Counted from the stretch's first letter, positions 9,191-18,191 are shown. The stretch: DNA of 64,000 nucleotides from Allohahella sp002354735 (GCF_047946665.1 NZ_CP172312.1:4588001-4652000); one strand, 5' to 3'. Made by a program: numbers and translations. Notes: a model not told the origin generated them from the letters alone.

Positions 9191-9206
9191 GTGTCTGCTC
9201 AGGCAC
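9191..9206 (+). promoter_or_regulatory. Small hairpin between binding-protein and permease genes
   Basis: GTGTCTG-CT-CAGGCAC can fold into a short stem (one G-T wobble) inside the 70-base gap of the ABC operon, and the flanking CGACTGG and GGTCG segments are partly complementary. Such hairpins often trim transcription or protect the upstream message so that the binding protein is made in excess. The evidence is only the local symmetry. Confidence 0.25.
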
Positions 9207-9241
9207 CCGGCTGGTCGATGTTTCAAGAGTCTTAGCTCCGA

Positions 9242-10003
9242 ATGTCCTTATCGCGTCATCACAAGAAATTTGCAACGGCTTCTGCTGTCTTCCTGATACT
9301 GTTCCTTTGGCAAATCGCCGCCTGGATGCTGCCGGACTTTCTAATGCCGGACGTGCACACGGTACTCATCAGATTGGGGCAGGAACTCCAGACCGAGCAG
9401 TTCTACGAGGGGCTGATGGGGAGCCTGAGCAGGCTGGGTATTGGCTACGGCTCGGCGATGTTCTTCGGCATACTGCTTGGTCTCATCGGCGGTGTGCTCT
9501 ATTTTTTCCGTTCCGCACTGAAGTCAGCCATCGTCATTCTGCAGTCGATTCCATCTATTGCCTGGGTGCCGCTGTTTCTGATCCTGATGGGTTTCGGTAG
9601 TCTGCCTATCATCGTGGTTATCGGCATTGGCGCATTCTTTCCGATGGCACTCAGTGTTATGAATGCGACAGAGAGCGTTCAGAAGGTCCACGTGTCAGTC
9701 GCTCGGGTGATGGGTGCGTCGCAGGCTGACCTGCTACGGCGTGTGTACCTGCCAGCTGTCATGCCCGAGCTGATTACGGGTGCGCAGCTTGCATTCGGCA
9801 ATGCCTGGCGTGCATTGATATCTGCAGAGATGATCGTCGGTTTCGGCGAGGGCCTTGGGCGCTCGCTGGCTTATTCGGGTGAGATCGCTGATATGACGGG
9901 CGTGATGACCAATATTCTGGTTATCGCGATACTCGCAGCAGTGATCGACCAGGTGGTGCTCGAAGGGATCAAGCACCGGGTGCTGCGGTATCAGTACTTG
10001 TGA
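9242..10003 (+). CDS. ABC transporter permease, NitT/TauT type
   Basis: A 253-residue inner-membrane permease with about six membrane segments. The cytoplasmic EAA loop that contacts the ATPase is visible as VARVMGASQADLLRRVYLPAVMPELITG around residues 150-177. It follows the binding-protein gene after a 70-base gap containing a small hairpin. With the genes at 7376 and 8146 it forms a complete three-gene importer. The last 19 bases spanning its stop codon recur exactly at 12708-12726, at the 3' end of an unrelated gene. Confidence 0.9.
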   Translation: MSLSRHHKKFATASAVFLILFLWQIAAWMLPDFLMPDVHTVLIRLGQELQTEQFYEGLMGSLSRLGIGYGSAMFFGILLGLIGGVLYFFRSALKSAIVILQSIPSIAWVPLFLILMGFGSLPIIVVIGIGAFFPMALSVMNATESVQKVHVSVARVMGASQADLLRRVYLPAVMPELITGAQLAFGNAWRALISAEMIVGFGEGLGRSLAYSGEIADMTGVMTNILVIAILAAVIDQVVLEGIKHRVLRYQYL

Positions 10004-10036
10004 TGTCCGTTGCCTGATTCCGGAGGTCCTCTATAT

Positions 10037-10118
10037 CATCCCCGACCCGATAACCACCCAACCACACGTTACCCAGCCGATGTAGACAGAACCGTCACTG
10101 TCTAAGCCGTACCCGCAT
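10037..10118 (-). pseudogene. Short fragment of the Ig-repeat lipoprotein gene
   Basis: About 80 bases here align with 36160-36240, inside the Ig-like repeat region of the gene at 35807-39145: both read GGGTACGGCTTA, then a few mismatches, then GTCTACATCGGCTGGG on the minus strand. The fragment has small indels and no useful open frame. The rest of the 10004-10298 gap shows nothing else I can identify. Confidence 0.6.
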
Positions 10119-10298
10119 GCTTCAGCAAGCTCGAGCTTGCAGTGATAACTCGACGAATCATGGACGGCATCGCGCGGCAAGCCCTGAAAGTAGGGGCGCT
10201 TGAATTGGCAGTTGGGCGGAACCCAACTAGGCTTAACTTGCTGAGACCTGTCGCCCAGAGGTGTCGGCGAGCCTAATTCCAGTTGCCGGAGAACTACC

Positions 10299-11837
10299 GT
10301 GCGCGAATCAATAGCATTTCGATTTAGTCTCATCGCGAGCATTATCGTGGCGATGGTGTTGTTTTTGTTCGGACTCTATAACTACTCGACGACGGCTAAG
10401 CGCATCGAACAACAGCAGAGCGTCCAGGCTCAGGGCGTGGTAAACCGACTGCAGCTCAGCCTGCCAGCTGCAATCTGGAATTTCGAAACTGATCAGCTCA
10501 GGCGGATTATCGAAGCCGAGGTGCAGGCCACTGTCATTTACGGCATCTATGTGTCCGCTGGCGACAAGCACCTCGTGGGCGTTGTCAAGTCAGAGACCGG
10601 TGATCCGGTGGTCATGCAGACGGCTCTAGAGGATGCTGCAACGCATGATGCTGGCAAGATCCTGCACGCTCCGCTGATGTATGACAACGGGGGGAACCTC
10701 TCGGAGGTAGGCCGCCTGACCATCCTGATCGACGACTCTGAGCTCGAGGCTTTGCTTGCAGAGTCGGTGCTTCGCAATGCGATACAGATCGTCATTCTTC
10801 TGGCCATTCTCATCACGGCGTTGACCTTACTGATGCGCAGTATGGTGTCGAGACCCATTCAGCAGGTCGTCGGTGCCCTGGAAGGCATTTCCAAAGGAGA
10901 GGGCGATCTTACGTTCAGGCTACAGTCCAACCGAAATGATGAAATCGGCCGGCTGGCCACGGCTTTCAACGCTTTCATCGACAGAATTCACAGTCTGGTG
11001 GTCGAAGTAGTCCGGGCCGTCGATGAGATCGATGGCTCGACCGGCACCCTTGAAAAGATCGCGGTGCGCACCAGCGAAGGCGTTGATAGTCAGCGTCTCG
11101 AAACGGACTCAGTGGCTGCAGCCATGAATGAAATGAGCAGCACTGCGCAGGATGTCGCGAAGAGCGCCCGCCAGGCCGCAGATTCGGCATCACAGGCTGA
11201 TGAGCGAGGTGAAACAGCCAAACAGGTCGTGCTTAATGCCATGGGGGCAATTCGCTCGCTGGCCACCGACATTCAGGTCAGTTCAGATGTCATTGGTGAT
11301 CTTGAAAAAGATGTCGAGCACATCACTTCGATCCTCGAGGTCATTCGAGGTATTGCTGAGCAAACCAATCTACTGGCACTTAATGCGGCAATCGAGGCCG
11401 CCAGAGCAGGAGAGCAGGGTCGCGGCTTTGCCGTCGTCGCAGATGAAGTCAGGAATCTGGCCAGCAAGACTCAGCTCAGTACCGAGCAGATCAGAGAAAT
11501 GATCATCAAACTACAGAGTGGTACCCAGAAGGCCGTAAATGGAATGCAGACCAACCGAAGACTCGGTGAACAAACGATTCACCAAGTAACAGAAGTTGAG
11601 CATGAACTCGCTTTCATCGCCGAGGCCATTACTTCCATCAATGCCATGAACACCCAGATTGCCCATGCGGCAGAAGAGCAGACCAGCGTTGCAGAAGATA
11701 TCAATCGCAGTCTTGTTCGCATCGTTGATATAGCAGAGGACACCGCACACAGCAGCCATGATGCACGATCGTCAAGCAAGCGAGTGGCTGATCTTGCGGC
11801 AGGCGTGCAGGGGCTTGTAAAGCTGTTCAAGGTCTGA
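10299..11837 (+). CDS. Methyl-accepting chemotaxis protein
   Basis: A 512-residue chemoreceptor. A GTG start at 10299 follows a GGAG site. Membrane segment 1 is around residues 10-28, a periplasmic sensor of about 130 residues follows, membrane segment 2 is around 162-180, then a HAMP domain (SRPIQQVVGALEGISKGEGD) and the long cytoplasmic signalling coiled coil. The hairpin tip that binds CheA/CheW is intact (IAEQTNLLALNAAIEAARAG and GRGFAVVADEVRNLA). The sensor contains an AIWNF-x-T motif common in bacterial sensors. The next gene codes for a solute-binding protein, which could present ligand to it or be unrelated. Confidence 0.93.
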   Translation: MRESIAFRFSLIASIIVAMVLFLFGLYNYSTTAKRIEQQQSVQAQGVVNRLQLSLPAAIWNFETDQLRRIIEAEVQATVIYGIYVSAGDKHLVGVVKSETGDPVVMQTALEDAATHDAGKILHAPLMYDNGGNLSEVGRLTILIDDSELEALLAESVLRNAIQIVILLAILITALTLLMRSMVSRPIQQVVGALEGISKGEGDLTFRLQSNRNDEIGRLATAFNAFIDRIHSLVVEVVRAVDEIDGSTGTLEKIAVRTSEGVDSQRLETDSVAAAMNEMSSTAQDVAKSARQAADSASQADERGETAKQVVLNAMGAIRSLATDIQVSSDVIGDLEKDVEHITSILEVIRGIAEQTNLLALNAAIEAARAGEQGRGFAVVADEVRNLASKTQLSTEQIREMIIKLQSGTQKAVNGMQTNRRLGEQTIHQVTEVEHELAFIAEAITSINAMNTQIAHAAEEQTSVAEDINRSLVRIVDIAEDTAHSSHDARSSSKRVADLAAGVQGLVKLFKV

Positions 11838-11883
11838 AAATACTACTCGCCGTGTGGCGGCTCTGATTGAGAAGGTAGGTGAT

Positions 11884-12618
11884 ATGAAAATGCGGAATGG
11901 CGTACTTACGATTCTACTCAGTCTTATGTGGGTTCCGGCCCAGGCTGAAACTTACAAGGTGGGCGTGGAAGATATCGATTATTATCCGGTGTACACGACA
12001 CGTGATGGTCAATATAGCGGGTTCGCGAAAGACCTTCTGGACATGTTTGCCGAGGCACATGGTCACAAGTTCGAATACAAAGCTTATCCGATTGCACGGT
12101 TGATCGGGACCTTCGTGGAAGGGCAAGTCGACTTCAAATTTCCCGATAATCCAAACTGGGCCGGTGATGCCAAGAAAGGCAAAACGGTTCATTACAGTGA
12201 GCCAGCTCAGCCATATACCGACGGCACGCTGGTTTTGCCGAAGCATAAAGGCAAAGGCCTAGATGCTTTGGGGAAGCTTGGCATCGTGCGGGGCTTTACG
12301 CCTTGGGATTACCTTGGCTCGATCGAACAAGGTAAGGTGCAGCTCAACGAGGTTTCTAACGTTGAAGCTATGATAAATTTGGGACTGAGTGAACGCGTGG
12401 GCGGTGTTTACTTTAATGTGGATGTGGCTCGCCATGTTCTCGCTGAACAACTCAAAAAACCGGGTGGGCTGGTATTCGATGACACTTTGCCACACACCAG
12501 ATCCCAGTATCATCTATCGACAATTAAGCATCCTGAACTCATAGAGCAGTTCAACGTGTGGCTGGTAGCCAATGCGGATAAGGTAGAGAAGCTTCGGAAG
12601 CAGTATGGGTTGAATTAA
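11884..12618 (+). CDS. Periplasmic solute-binding protein, SBP_bac_3-like
   Basis: A 244-residue protein beginning MKMRNGVLT with a signal peptide ending near AQAET. I chose the ATG at 11884, after AAGGTAGG. The sequence YKVGVEDIDYYPVY, FAKDLLDMFAEAHGHKF and the C-terminal LVANADKVEKLRKQYGLN match the family-3 amino-acid-type binding fold. No permease or ATPase accompanies it, so it may serve a transporter elsewhere or act as a sensor ligand for the chemoreceptor 47 bases upstream. Confidence 0.75.
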   Translation: MKMRNGVLTILLSLMWVPAQAETYKVGVEDIDYYPVYTTRDGQYSGFAKDLLDMFAEAHGHKFEYKAYPIARLIGTFVEGQVDFKFPDNPNWAGDAKKGKTVHYSEPAQPYTDGTLVLPKHKGKGLDALGKLGIVRGFTPWDYLGSIEQGKVQLNEVSNVEAMINLGLSERVGGVYFNVDVARHVLAEQLKKPGGLVFDDTLPHTRSQYHLSTIKHPELIEQFNVWLVANADKVEKLRKQYGLN

Positions 12619-12712
12619 AGCCGGATGCTTGTTCATGTGGCGCTGAGCGTTAGGGACGACAGAAGCAGTCTGCATCAGCCAGAGGGGTTACCAGGCCTGA
12701 TGGGTTTCGGTA

Positions 12713-13936
12713 TCAGTACTTGTGATCTGGATTTTCCAATGCGCTACGGATAGCTGCCTCCACATAGTCTGGTTCGGCACGGTTCAAGGAAACAGCCTCA
12801 CATCCCTGAAATCGACAGAATCGGGCGATCGAGTCCAGGAAGGCGGCAACGAAACGAACCAGGTCAAAATCGTGTCGGTCAAGGTATAGCGACTTGATCT
12901 CCAGATACCCGCTTTTGCGATGCGCCTTGCAGTCCATTCGCCCCACGAATTCATCCCGGTACAGTAACGGAAGGCTGAAATACCCATGCCTTCGTTTGTC
13001 AGCTGGGACATAACATTCAATCTGATAGTCGTATTGGAATAGTGCTCTGAGCCGTTCGCGCTGAATAACGCTGTTGTCGAACGGCGAAAGGATCACGATT
13101 CTGTCTTTCAAGCGGGGAAGCCTACGTTCGAGTGCACCCGCTTCCATGAAGAATATCTCACCGCCGCTGACCTGTACCTGCTCCAGAGAACGCTGCGCCA
13201 GCCTTTCAGCAACCAGTCTCTTCACAGCCTTGCGTAGGCTCGTATTCCGGCGCAGGTAGGTCACGCCCTTTAATGAAATCAGGCCATGACAGCGCAGTTG
13301 TTGGTCGAAGATGTGCGTGGCGAACTCGTCATCGCTGGGCATTGAAGAATCCACATAAGGCGGTAGAACCCGCTCAGTAAGATCGTAAGTTTTCTGAAAG
13401 CCCTCACGATTGCTGACCATCAGGTCGCCCTGCATATACAGCTGTTCAAGCGCCTTTTTCGCTGGCTTCCAGTCCCACCAACCTGCACGTGAGCTTGCGT
13501 CAGTCTCGAGGTCTCTGGATCGCAGCGGACCGTCGATGCGTATTCGGGCCAGCAACTCGTTCATAAGTTTAACATCACGAGTCTTGAACCAGTGCGTCTG
13601 TCCGCTCTTTATCGCGTGCTTGTAAGGCAGCGAGAAGCGGAAGTCTGCCATGGGCAGAAACGCAGCCGCGTGTGCCCAGTACTCGAAAATGTCACGGTCG
13701 AGCAACATCTGGTGCGTCATTGAGGGCTCGAAATCGGGCACCCTGGAATGGAGAACATGATGATGCGCGCGCTCTACCACCGATATGGTGTCGATCTGAA
13801 CATAGCCGATATGACTAATGGCTCGACGTGCTCCAGCGAGGCCGCGCCCGAAGGGCTGGGTCTGTAGCAGACCTTGTGCGGACAGGGCGAGGCGACGTAG
13901 GCGAGTCAGGTCTTGTGGGCGTTCAAGTACGATCAT
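12713..13936 (-). CDS. YcaQ/AlkX-type winged-helix DNA glycosylase
   Basis: A 407-residue member of the HTH_42 superfamily. The motif GYVQIDTISVVERAHHH contains Q-I-D, the Q-x-D catalytic pair of the E. coli YcaQ (AlkX) branch; the Streptomyces AlkZ branch has Q-x-Q instead. Known relatives excise alkylated bases and unhook interstrand crosslinks. Tandem winged-helix regions and a C-terminal beta-rich domain (RMDCKAHRKSGYLEIKSLYL) are present. Its start overlaps the 3' end of the HxlR regulator gene by 14 bases, so the two are probably cotranscribed. The last residues (DHKY) lie in a 19-base repeat shared with 9986-10004. Confidence 0.85.
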   Translation of the reverse strand: MIVLERPQDLTRLRRLALSAQGLLQTQPFGRGLAGARRAISHIGYVQIDTISVVERAHHHVLHSRVPDFEPSMTHQMLLDRDIFEYWAHAAAFLPMADFRFSLPYKHAIKSGQTHWFKTRDVKLMNELLARIRIDGPLRSRDLETDASSRAGWWDWKPAKKALEQLYMQGDLMVSNREGFQKTYDLTERVLPPYVDSSMPSDDEFATHIFDQQLRCHGLISLKGVTYLRRNTSLRKAVKRLVAERLAQRSLEQVQVSGGEIFFMEAGALERRLPRLKDRIVILSPFDNSVIQRERLRALFQYDYQIECYVPADKRRHGYFSLPLLYRDEFVGRMDCKAHRKSGYLEIKSLYLDRHDFDLVRFVAAFLDSIARFCRFQGCEAVSLNRAEPDYVEAAIRSALENPDHKY

Positions 13937-14282
13937 GGTTTCGGTCGTCGGAGCTTGGAAAGTTGAGCGCTCCCCAAGCGTACAGCGCCTCCATCACAGG
14001 AATCAGTGTCTTTCCGTAATCGGTGAGCGAATAGCTGACGTTCAATATCTTTCCCTCAATTACATGGCGCTCGACGAGTTGATCCCGTTCCAGCTCTCGC
14101 AGCTGTTCAGTCAACACCTTCTGGCTGATAGGAGCCATGCCGGCCTTTATCCCGCCGAATCTCATCGGCTGCTCGATCAGGGCATGAATGATCATCGGCT
14201 TCCATTTGCCACTGATCAGGCAGAGCGTCGAAACCACAGGACAGTTCAGGGGGTTATCGGGGTTTTGTCTCTTCTCCAACAT
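13923..14282 (-). CDS. HxlR-family transcriptional regulator
   Basis: About 119 residues from ATG 14282 (MLEKRQNPDNPLNCPVV); ATGs at 14315 and 14366 are possible but longer than the family usually is. The winged-helix core is recognisable: LISGKWKPMIIHALIEQPMRFGGIK, ISQKVLTEQLRELERDQLVER and SYSLTDYGKTLIPVMEAL. The conserved N-terminal Cys (NCPVV) can act as a redox or electrophile sensor in this family. It is divergent from the MBL hydrolase at 14367 with about 85 bases between the starts, so it likely controls that gene. Confidence 0.85.
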   Translation of the reverse strand: MLEKRQNPDNPLNCPVVSTLCLISGKWKPMIIHALIEQPMRFGGIKAGMAPISQKVLTEQLRELERDQLVERHVIEGKILNVSYSLTDYGKTLIPVMEALYAWGALNFPSSDDRNHDRT

Positions 14283-14366
14283 ACCAGTTACCAAAAAGTG
14301 CCTAATTGACGGCATTCGCTGCCCACATATACTCGCCGACAAATCAGTACTTTGCGGCCTGACCAT

Positions 14367-15119
14367 ATGAATGAAAGATTAACTGAAGCAAGCATACACA
14401 GAATACCCATTTTCCCTCTGGGAATGATCAATGCGTTTCTACTGGTGAACGCAAGCGGATGCGTTCTGATCGATACAGGCTTGCCTGGGACAGAGAACAA
14501 AGTCAGCCGAGTACTGAAATCGCTGGACCTGAGCTTCAGAGATATCAAACTGATCATTATCACGCATGCGCATATCGATCACGCCGGCAACACCGCAAAA
14601 CTAAAATCGCTTTCGGGCGCGCCAGTCGTCGCCCACCTGAATGATTTGCCTTATTTCACCGGAGAAAATGTAATGCACTTCTGTAGCACTGGTTGGTTCG
14701 GCTGGCTGTTCAGCAAGACCGGCGCTATTCAGAAGCCATACGAGCCATTTCAACCGGATATCCTGCTCAGCACGCAGGACAGCTTCAGCCTCAGTGGGTA
14801 TGGCTTTGATGGCGAGGTCGTTCCTACCCCAGGGCATACCGCCGGTTCGATTTCTGTGGTGCTCGATAACACTCAGGCTATCGTGGGTGATCTTGTTTCT
14901 TCGGGCATTTTGCTCGGTGGGGTTATCAGAACAGGCAAGGCAAAGCGGCCACCGTTCGAGGACAACCCGTTAATGGTCAGTCAGGAACTGCAGTCGATTG
15001 CAGACAGGGGTGTGTCTACATTCTTCATGGGGCACGGCGGACCGTTGCCCCGGCAGGAGGTGTTGCGGCATATCGAGAAGTTGAAGGCCTGTCAGGTGCC
15101 ACGGCAAGAGCCCTCTTGA
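14367..15119 (+). CDS. MBL-fold metallo-hydrolase
   Basis: A 250-residue metallo-beta-lactamase-fold protein. The metal-binding motif HAHIDH is at residues 67-72; further ligands appear in PTPGHTAGS, VGDLVSS and the late MGHGGP. The ATG at 14367 is preferred over one at 14352 because it lies outside the opposing coding region. The fold hydrolyses thioesters, lactones or similar bonds; no specific substrate can be read. The divergent HxlR gene is its likely regulator. Confidence 0.87.
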   Translation: MNERLTEASIHRIPIFPLGMINAFLLVNASGCVLIDTGLPGTENKVSRVLKSLDLSFRDIKLIIITHAHIDHAGNTAKLKSLSGAPVVAHLNDLPYFTGENVMHFCSTGWFGWLFSKTGAIQKPYEPFQPDILLSTQDSFSLSGYGFDGEVVPTPGHTAGSISVVLDNTQAIVGDLVSSGILLGGVIRTGKAKRPPFEDNPLMVSQELQSIADRGVSTFFMGHGGPLPRQEVLRHIEKLKACQVPRQEPS

Positions 15120-15234
15120 GGCCAATCGTGATGGTGGTAAGCGATCAAAGCATCTTTTTCATTGGTGACTTCGAACCGATGCCGAATGGCAGGGTCCTCT
15201 ACTAACACTGAAAGCGGATACAAGTTTGCTCTAG

Positions 15235-16233
15235 TCACAGCTTCCTGTCCTGTTGAACAACAACCTCAAAAAGTTGTTGATGAATCGACTTCCTATCTAC
15301 ATTAACGGCGTCCTGACACACGAATTCAGCTTTCTCTTCTGCCAGGATAGCGATCGCGTCAGGCTTGCAGATTTGCATGAAACTGAAATGAGAGGCTCGA
15401 TCTATCTCTATATAGCGAAGGCCGGTGCTGTCGCTATTCAGATGAGGCTTCAACTGCAGGGCAGGCGGGACGTTTTGGTCAAGCTCCGCACCAATTACCA
15501 AAGTGTCTGCCGACAGATCCTGCAAGCTGCCGGGCAATATAGCAGGTACGAAGCCAGGCGCGATAGCCACCGAGCGTTTCACTCTCTTGTCTCTGTGATC
15601 GCCGGAAATCATGAGGCGATCGTTTTGTGACAGCCCTTCAAACGCGTCCTGGAAGTAATTGCAGGAAACGTCGGTATTCAATGAGCAGTATTTCTCGTAG
15701 CCGGACATATCCAGTCTGGCTCCAGCCAATGCCAAAGCCGTATATCCACCCAGGGAAAAGCCGACAACGGTAATGTTGTCCTTATCGATGTGGAAGGCGA
15801 ACTTGCTCGATAAAATCTCGCTGATCAGGAAGGAGACGTCTCGTGGCTGCTCCCACAATCTGATAACGCTTTCTGGTGTGGCTTGGCCCGTCGTGTAATC
15901 AGGGTGGTTGGCCGATACGACCAAAGCACCGCTTTCTGCTAGAGCGCTGCCTAGCCAGGACAGGTTCTTCCAATTCCCTGAGGTGCCGTGGACAAGGAAA
16001 TAGACTGGCAACTGTTGTCCTACAGGGTTTGCATTTGCCGCGGCCTTGAAACCATAGAACGCGGGATTCTCGGCCAAAAGTTCTTCTGATTGTCCTTTGC
16101 TCGTCGGATAAAGAACTCTTGCCTCGATGGATCTATTTCTTGACGTATCCTCATAGTATTCTGTGGAAATGCCGATACTACTCAGGCACAGCGGGCTGAA
16201 GATGGATAAACTCCAAAACACGATATTCTTCAT
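15235..16233 (-). CDS. Exported alpha/beta hydrolase (dienelactone hydrolase / PAF-AH-like)
   Basis: A 332-residue protein with an N-terminal hydrophobic signal (FWSLSIFSPLCLSSI). It carries the oxyanion segment FLVHGTSGNW, nucleophile S160 in GFSLGGYTALA, an acid candidate in VIGAELDQNVPP and the histidine in IDRASHFSF. Cys pairs (CSLNTDVSCNYF, QICKP/EFVCQD) suggest disulfides, consistent with export. The layout matches the predicted dienelactone-hydrolase/platelet-activating-factor-acetylhydrolase group. Esters of unknown kind are the substrates. No operon partners. Confidence 0.8.
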   Translation of the reverse strand: MKNIVFWSLSIFSPLCLSSIGISTEYYEDTSRNRSIEARVLYPTSKGQSEELLAENPAFYGFKAAANANPVGQQLPVYFLVHGTSGNWKNLSWLGSALAESGALVVSANHPDYTTGQATPESVIRLWEQPRDVSFLISEILSSKFAFHIDKDNITVVGFSLGGYTALALAGARLDMSGYEKYCSLNTDVSCNYFQDAFEGLSQNDRLMISGDHRDKRVKRSVAIAPGFVPAILPGSLQDLSADTLVIGAELDQNVPPALQLKPHLNSDSTGLRYIEIDRASHFSFMQICKPDAIAILAEEKAEFVCQDAVNVDRKSIHQQLFEVVVQQDRKL

Positions 16234-16268
16234 GCGTTCCCTTGCATATTGATCTTGATGCCGTGAGG

Positions 16269-16367
16269 TCAGTCCAGACGTTTCTTCATATGATAGAGAA
16301 GAGACCCAGTGGGACGATCTTCAAGGATACCGAAGACCTGGTAGCCCTCATCTATCGACACGCCTGC
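16269..16367 (-). pseudogene. C-terminal fragment of a GNAT acetyltransferase
   Basis: The minus strand reads GYQVFGILEDRPTG, then SLLYHMKKRLD and a stop at 16269. This is the typical end of GNAT N-acetyltransferases (G-Y-x-V-F-G-x-L-E-D-x-P-x-G). An in-frame TAG lies just upstream, and no earlier part of the gene was found, so only about 30 codons survive. Confidence 0.6.
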
Positions 16368-16401
16368 CTATTGTGACTTGGATTGTGTTACCAGGGATAG
16401 G

Positions 16402-16874
16402 CTATCGGAACATTCTCTCGTTATAGAGTGTTTCGCTGCTGGTCGCGAGGGATAGATGCTTTATATCGGGATGGAGCGTGTTGATCAATGCGATTTTGTC
16501 GTTTAGCGATGGTGAAGCTGCACTTGGGAGAAGGAGCATGAGCGCGTCACCCCTATCAAGCCAGGCATCGCCAAGCGACTGAGTTGTGGCAGGGTAGGGG
16601 AAGGCACGCCAGTTTTCAGGCAGGCTGTCGTGCGCAAGCTCATCCACCCGGGCCGCGCGCCTGTCGAGCGTGTAGGTTCCGAGTTTGAACGATGGCGGAA
16701 TCATTCTGGGTGAAGAGATGTAGTTGGCGATTTCAAGCAGCGCGACACTCGCTGAGTGCCATATACATCACAGGATGTCCCGCAGAACTCCAACGCCCTC
16801 CATTTACGAAACTCCCGCCGTGGCCTGAGTAGTTTTCGAGATAACGCTACAGGCGTAACTCTGTAGAGTTCCAT
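16402..16874 (-). pseudogene. RES-domain toxin, broken by two frameshifts
   Basis: The ATG at 16874 overlaps the antitoxin stop (TGATG), the usual RES-Xre arrangement. Pieces of one RES protein appear in three frames: MELYRVTPVALS, then GHGGSFVNGGRWSSAGHP (the NAD-site-type glycine and RW region), then LLEIANYISSPRMIPPS continuing to the stop at 16402 through PENWRAFPYPATTQSLGDAW and LLLPSAASPS. Intact RES toxins degrade NAD+ in the cytoplasm. The two shifts lie near 16825 and 16755. Translation from the normal start cannot give a whole toxin. Confidence 0.85.
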
Positions 16875-17296
16875 CAGCTGAAATCGCCGGTCTCGATATG
16901 TCTTAGTACAGTGGTAACCCAGCGCCGTCCCTCGAACGTGTCGAACAGGTCTATCGGTCGCTCACCATCAAGCGCGGGCACCGGAGAGGATAGCCATTGC
17001 TTCGCTGATTTCAGGCCGCCCCACACTCTGTTCGCTTCAAATATCAACCGTAAGGCATCCAATAGTATTTCCGATTCTTCAGGACCGAGCGATATCTTGC
17101 TGTAGAAGCGGTGGAGATTTCGCGCAGTTGTGTTGAGGATCCTTACGAAAAGATCTCAATCGCCGAATTCATCCACTGCAGCCTTGACCGTTTGGCCTGG
17201 AAGTCCCTGGCGAACGGCTTCAATGTAGGATTTAGGACTAGTGAAGATTGAGGCTGGCAAACCAAAAACAGCGCAACCTTCGTTGTTGGCTAGCAT
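16874..17296 (-). pseudogene. Xre/MbcA-type (DUF2384) antitoxin with an in-frame stop
   Basis: From ATG 17296, preceded by AGGTGAG, the frame runs MLANNEGCAVFGLP through AAVDEFGD, then a TGA (17158-17156), then continues in the same frame DLFVRILNTTARNLHRFY to the DUF2384 C-terminal domain (WGGLKSAKQWL and RPIDLFDTFEGRRWV). A C-to-T change of CGA (Arg) would give this stop. The full 140-codon length matches the family, which binds and neutralises RES toxins. Only a short N-terminal peptide or a restart within the gene could be made. Confidence 0.85.
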
Positions 17297-17324
17297 ATCG
17301 TTGTCTCACCTATTCATCAGAGTG

Positions 17325-17348
17325 ATGATGACACATCATTGTGATGTG
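17325..17348. promoter_or_regulatory. Overlapping palindromes upstream of the RES-Xre locus
   Basis: ATGATG-ACA-CATCAT (17325-17339) and CACATCA-TTG-TGATGTG (17332-17348) are two overlapping perfect inverted repeats 30-50 bases upstream of the antitoxin start. Xre-type antitoxins usually repress their own operon through such sites. This fits a relict autoregulatory operator. Confidence 0.5.
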
Positions 17349-17384
17349 CATATAGAGAGAGAGCTATGGTCGAAGCGCTCAAGG

Positions 17385-17702
17385 TCACTTCGAAAGGATT
17401 CTGGCCTTCCATCGCCTCAATAGACGGACAGCCGAAAATATTGTTAACCACCCTAGTCCAACGTTAATCGAGAAGTTAAGCAAGGAGACAGACGTCGCGT
17501 ATTCCTGGGGAAGCATCACATGGTAGGTCTGGGGGAAGGAGGGTGGATCGAGTTGGGTTACGCGTTGCCAAACAAAAGGCATCGGCAAGCCGTAAGGGAC
17601 CTTCACCATTTCTGATCGGCTGTATACCGTCGTAGGCACAAGCAAAGAGCTGACGACGAGGAAGGTGGCGAGGCAGAGAGTCCAAACCAATTTTTTCTTC
17701 AT
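17385..17702 (-). CDS. Small two-segment membrane protein, unknown
   Basis: A 105-residue protein with an N-terminal membrane or signal segment (LVWTLCLATFLVVSSLLV), an extracytoplasmic stretch containing PYGLPMPFVWQRV and YHVMLPQEYATS, and a second membrane segment (FSINVGLGWLTIFSAV) ending in basic residues. Starts at a clean ATG. It lies in a minus-strand group of small genes (17385-19125). I do not recognise the family. Confidence 0.55.
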   Translation of the reverse strand: MKKKLVWTLCLATFLVVSSLLVPTTVYSRSEMVKVPYGLPMPFVWQRVTQLDPPSFPQTYHVMLPQEYATSVSLLNFSINVGLGWLTIFSAVRLLRRWKARILSK

Positions 17703-17704
17703 AT

Positions 17705-17775
17705 ATGCGCCTCACTCACCAGCTCATACTCAGTGCCTATCGCAGTGACTAGCCTCGAGTAGAAAGCATCGCTAG
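17705..17775 (-). pseudogene. 3' fragment of the small gene at 42870-43172
   Basis: The minus strand reads ELAASDAFYSRLVTAIGTEY then ELVSE, matching the last 25 residues of the 100-residue protein at 42870-43172 (AASDAFYSRLVAALGTEY, ELANEA). Nothing upstream of this piece matches, so it is a stranded 3' end. Confidence 0.65.
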
Positions 17776-17808
17776 CGGCCAATTCTCCTGACTATCAGAA
17801 TTATCGTG

Positions 17809-18191
17809 CTATCGCCCATCTACTCGCTCTTTGACATATCTATACCACAGGTCATGTGTGCCCTTGATGATCTCTGCCGACTTCAGTGCGCCGAATGAGT
17901 TTGGGAAAAGCAGATAGGTTTCACCATCACGGAACGTGAAGTCTGGACCACAGATACAACATGGGAACTCTGACCGACCGCTCCACGTCAGCCAGAACCA
18001 AGGCGCTTTGTGCCCGAAGTAGTCAAACCCGTCATGGGTGCCTTTTGGCTGGCCGCTGAATAGTACGGTAGAAACAGGCGGACCCTTGATGACCTCGATC
18101 ACGCGAAGCACATTTTCAACACTGAATACATGCTCGCCTTGAGAGGGATTAGAAACAGAACAGAGACGACTGTCACCGTCTTAAATGTCAT
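17809..18191 (-). pseudogene. Secreted hypothetical protein, frameshifted in its signal peptide
   Basis: An ATG at 18191, seven bases after the stop of the upstream gene, begins a good signal peptide (MTFKTVTVVSVLFLIPL) but that frame soon stops. The mature part is in another frame from about 18145: SQGEHVFSVENVLRVIEVIKG down to VKERVDGR at 17809, with CCICGPDFTF and DGETYLLFPN. One lost or gained base near 18145 would join the two. Alternatively a GTG at 18111 makes a short cytoplasmic protein. The frameshift model explains the orphan signal peptide. Family not recognised. Confidence 0.5.
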
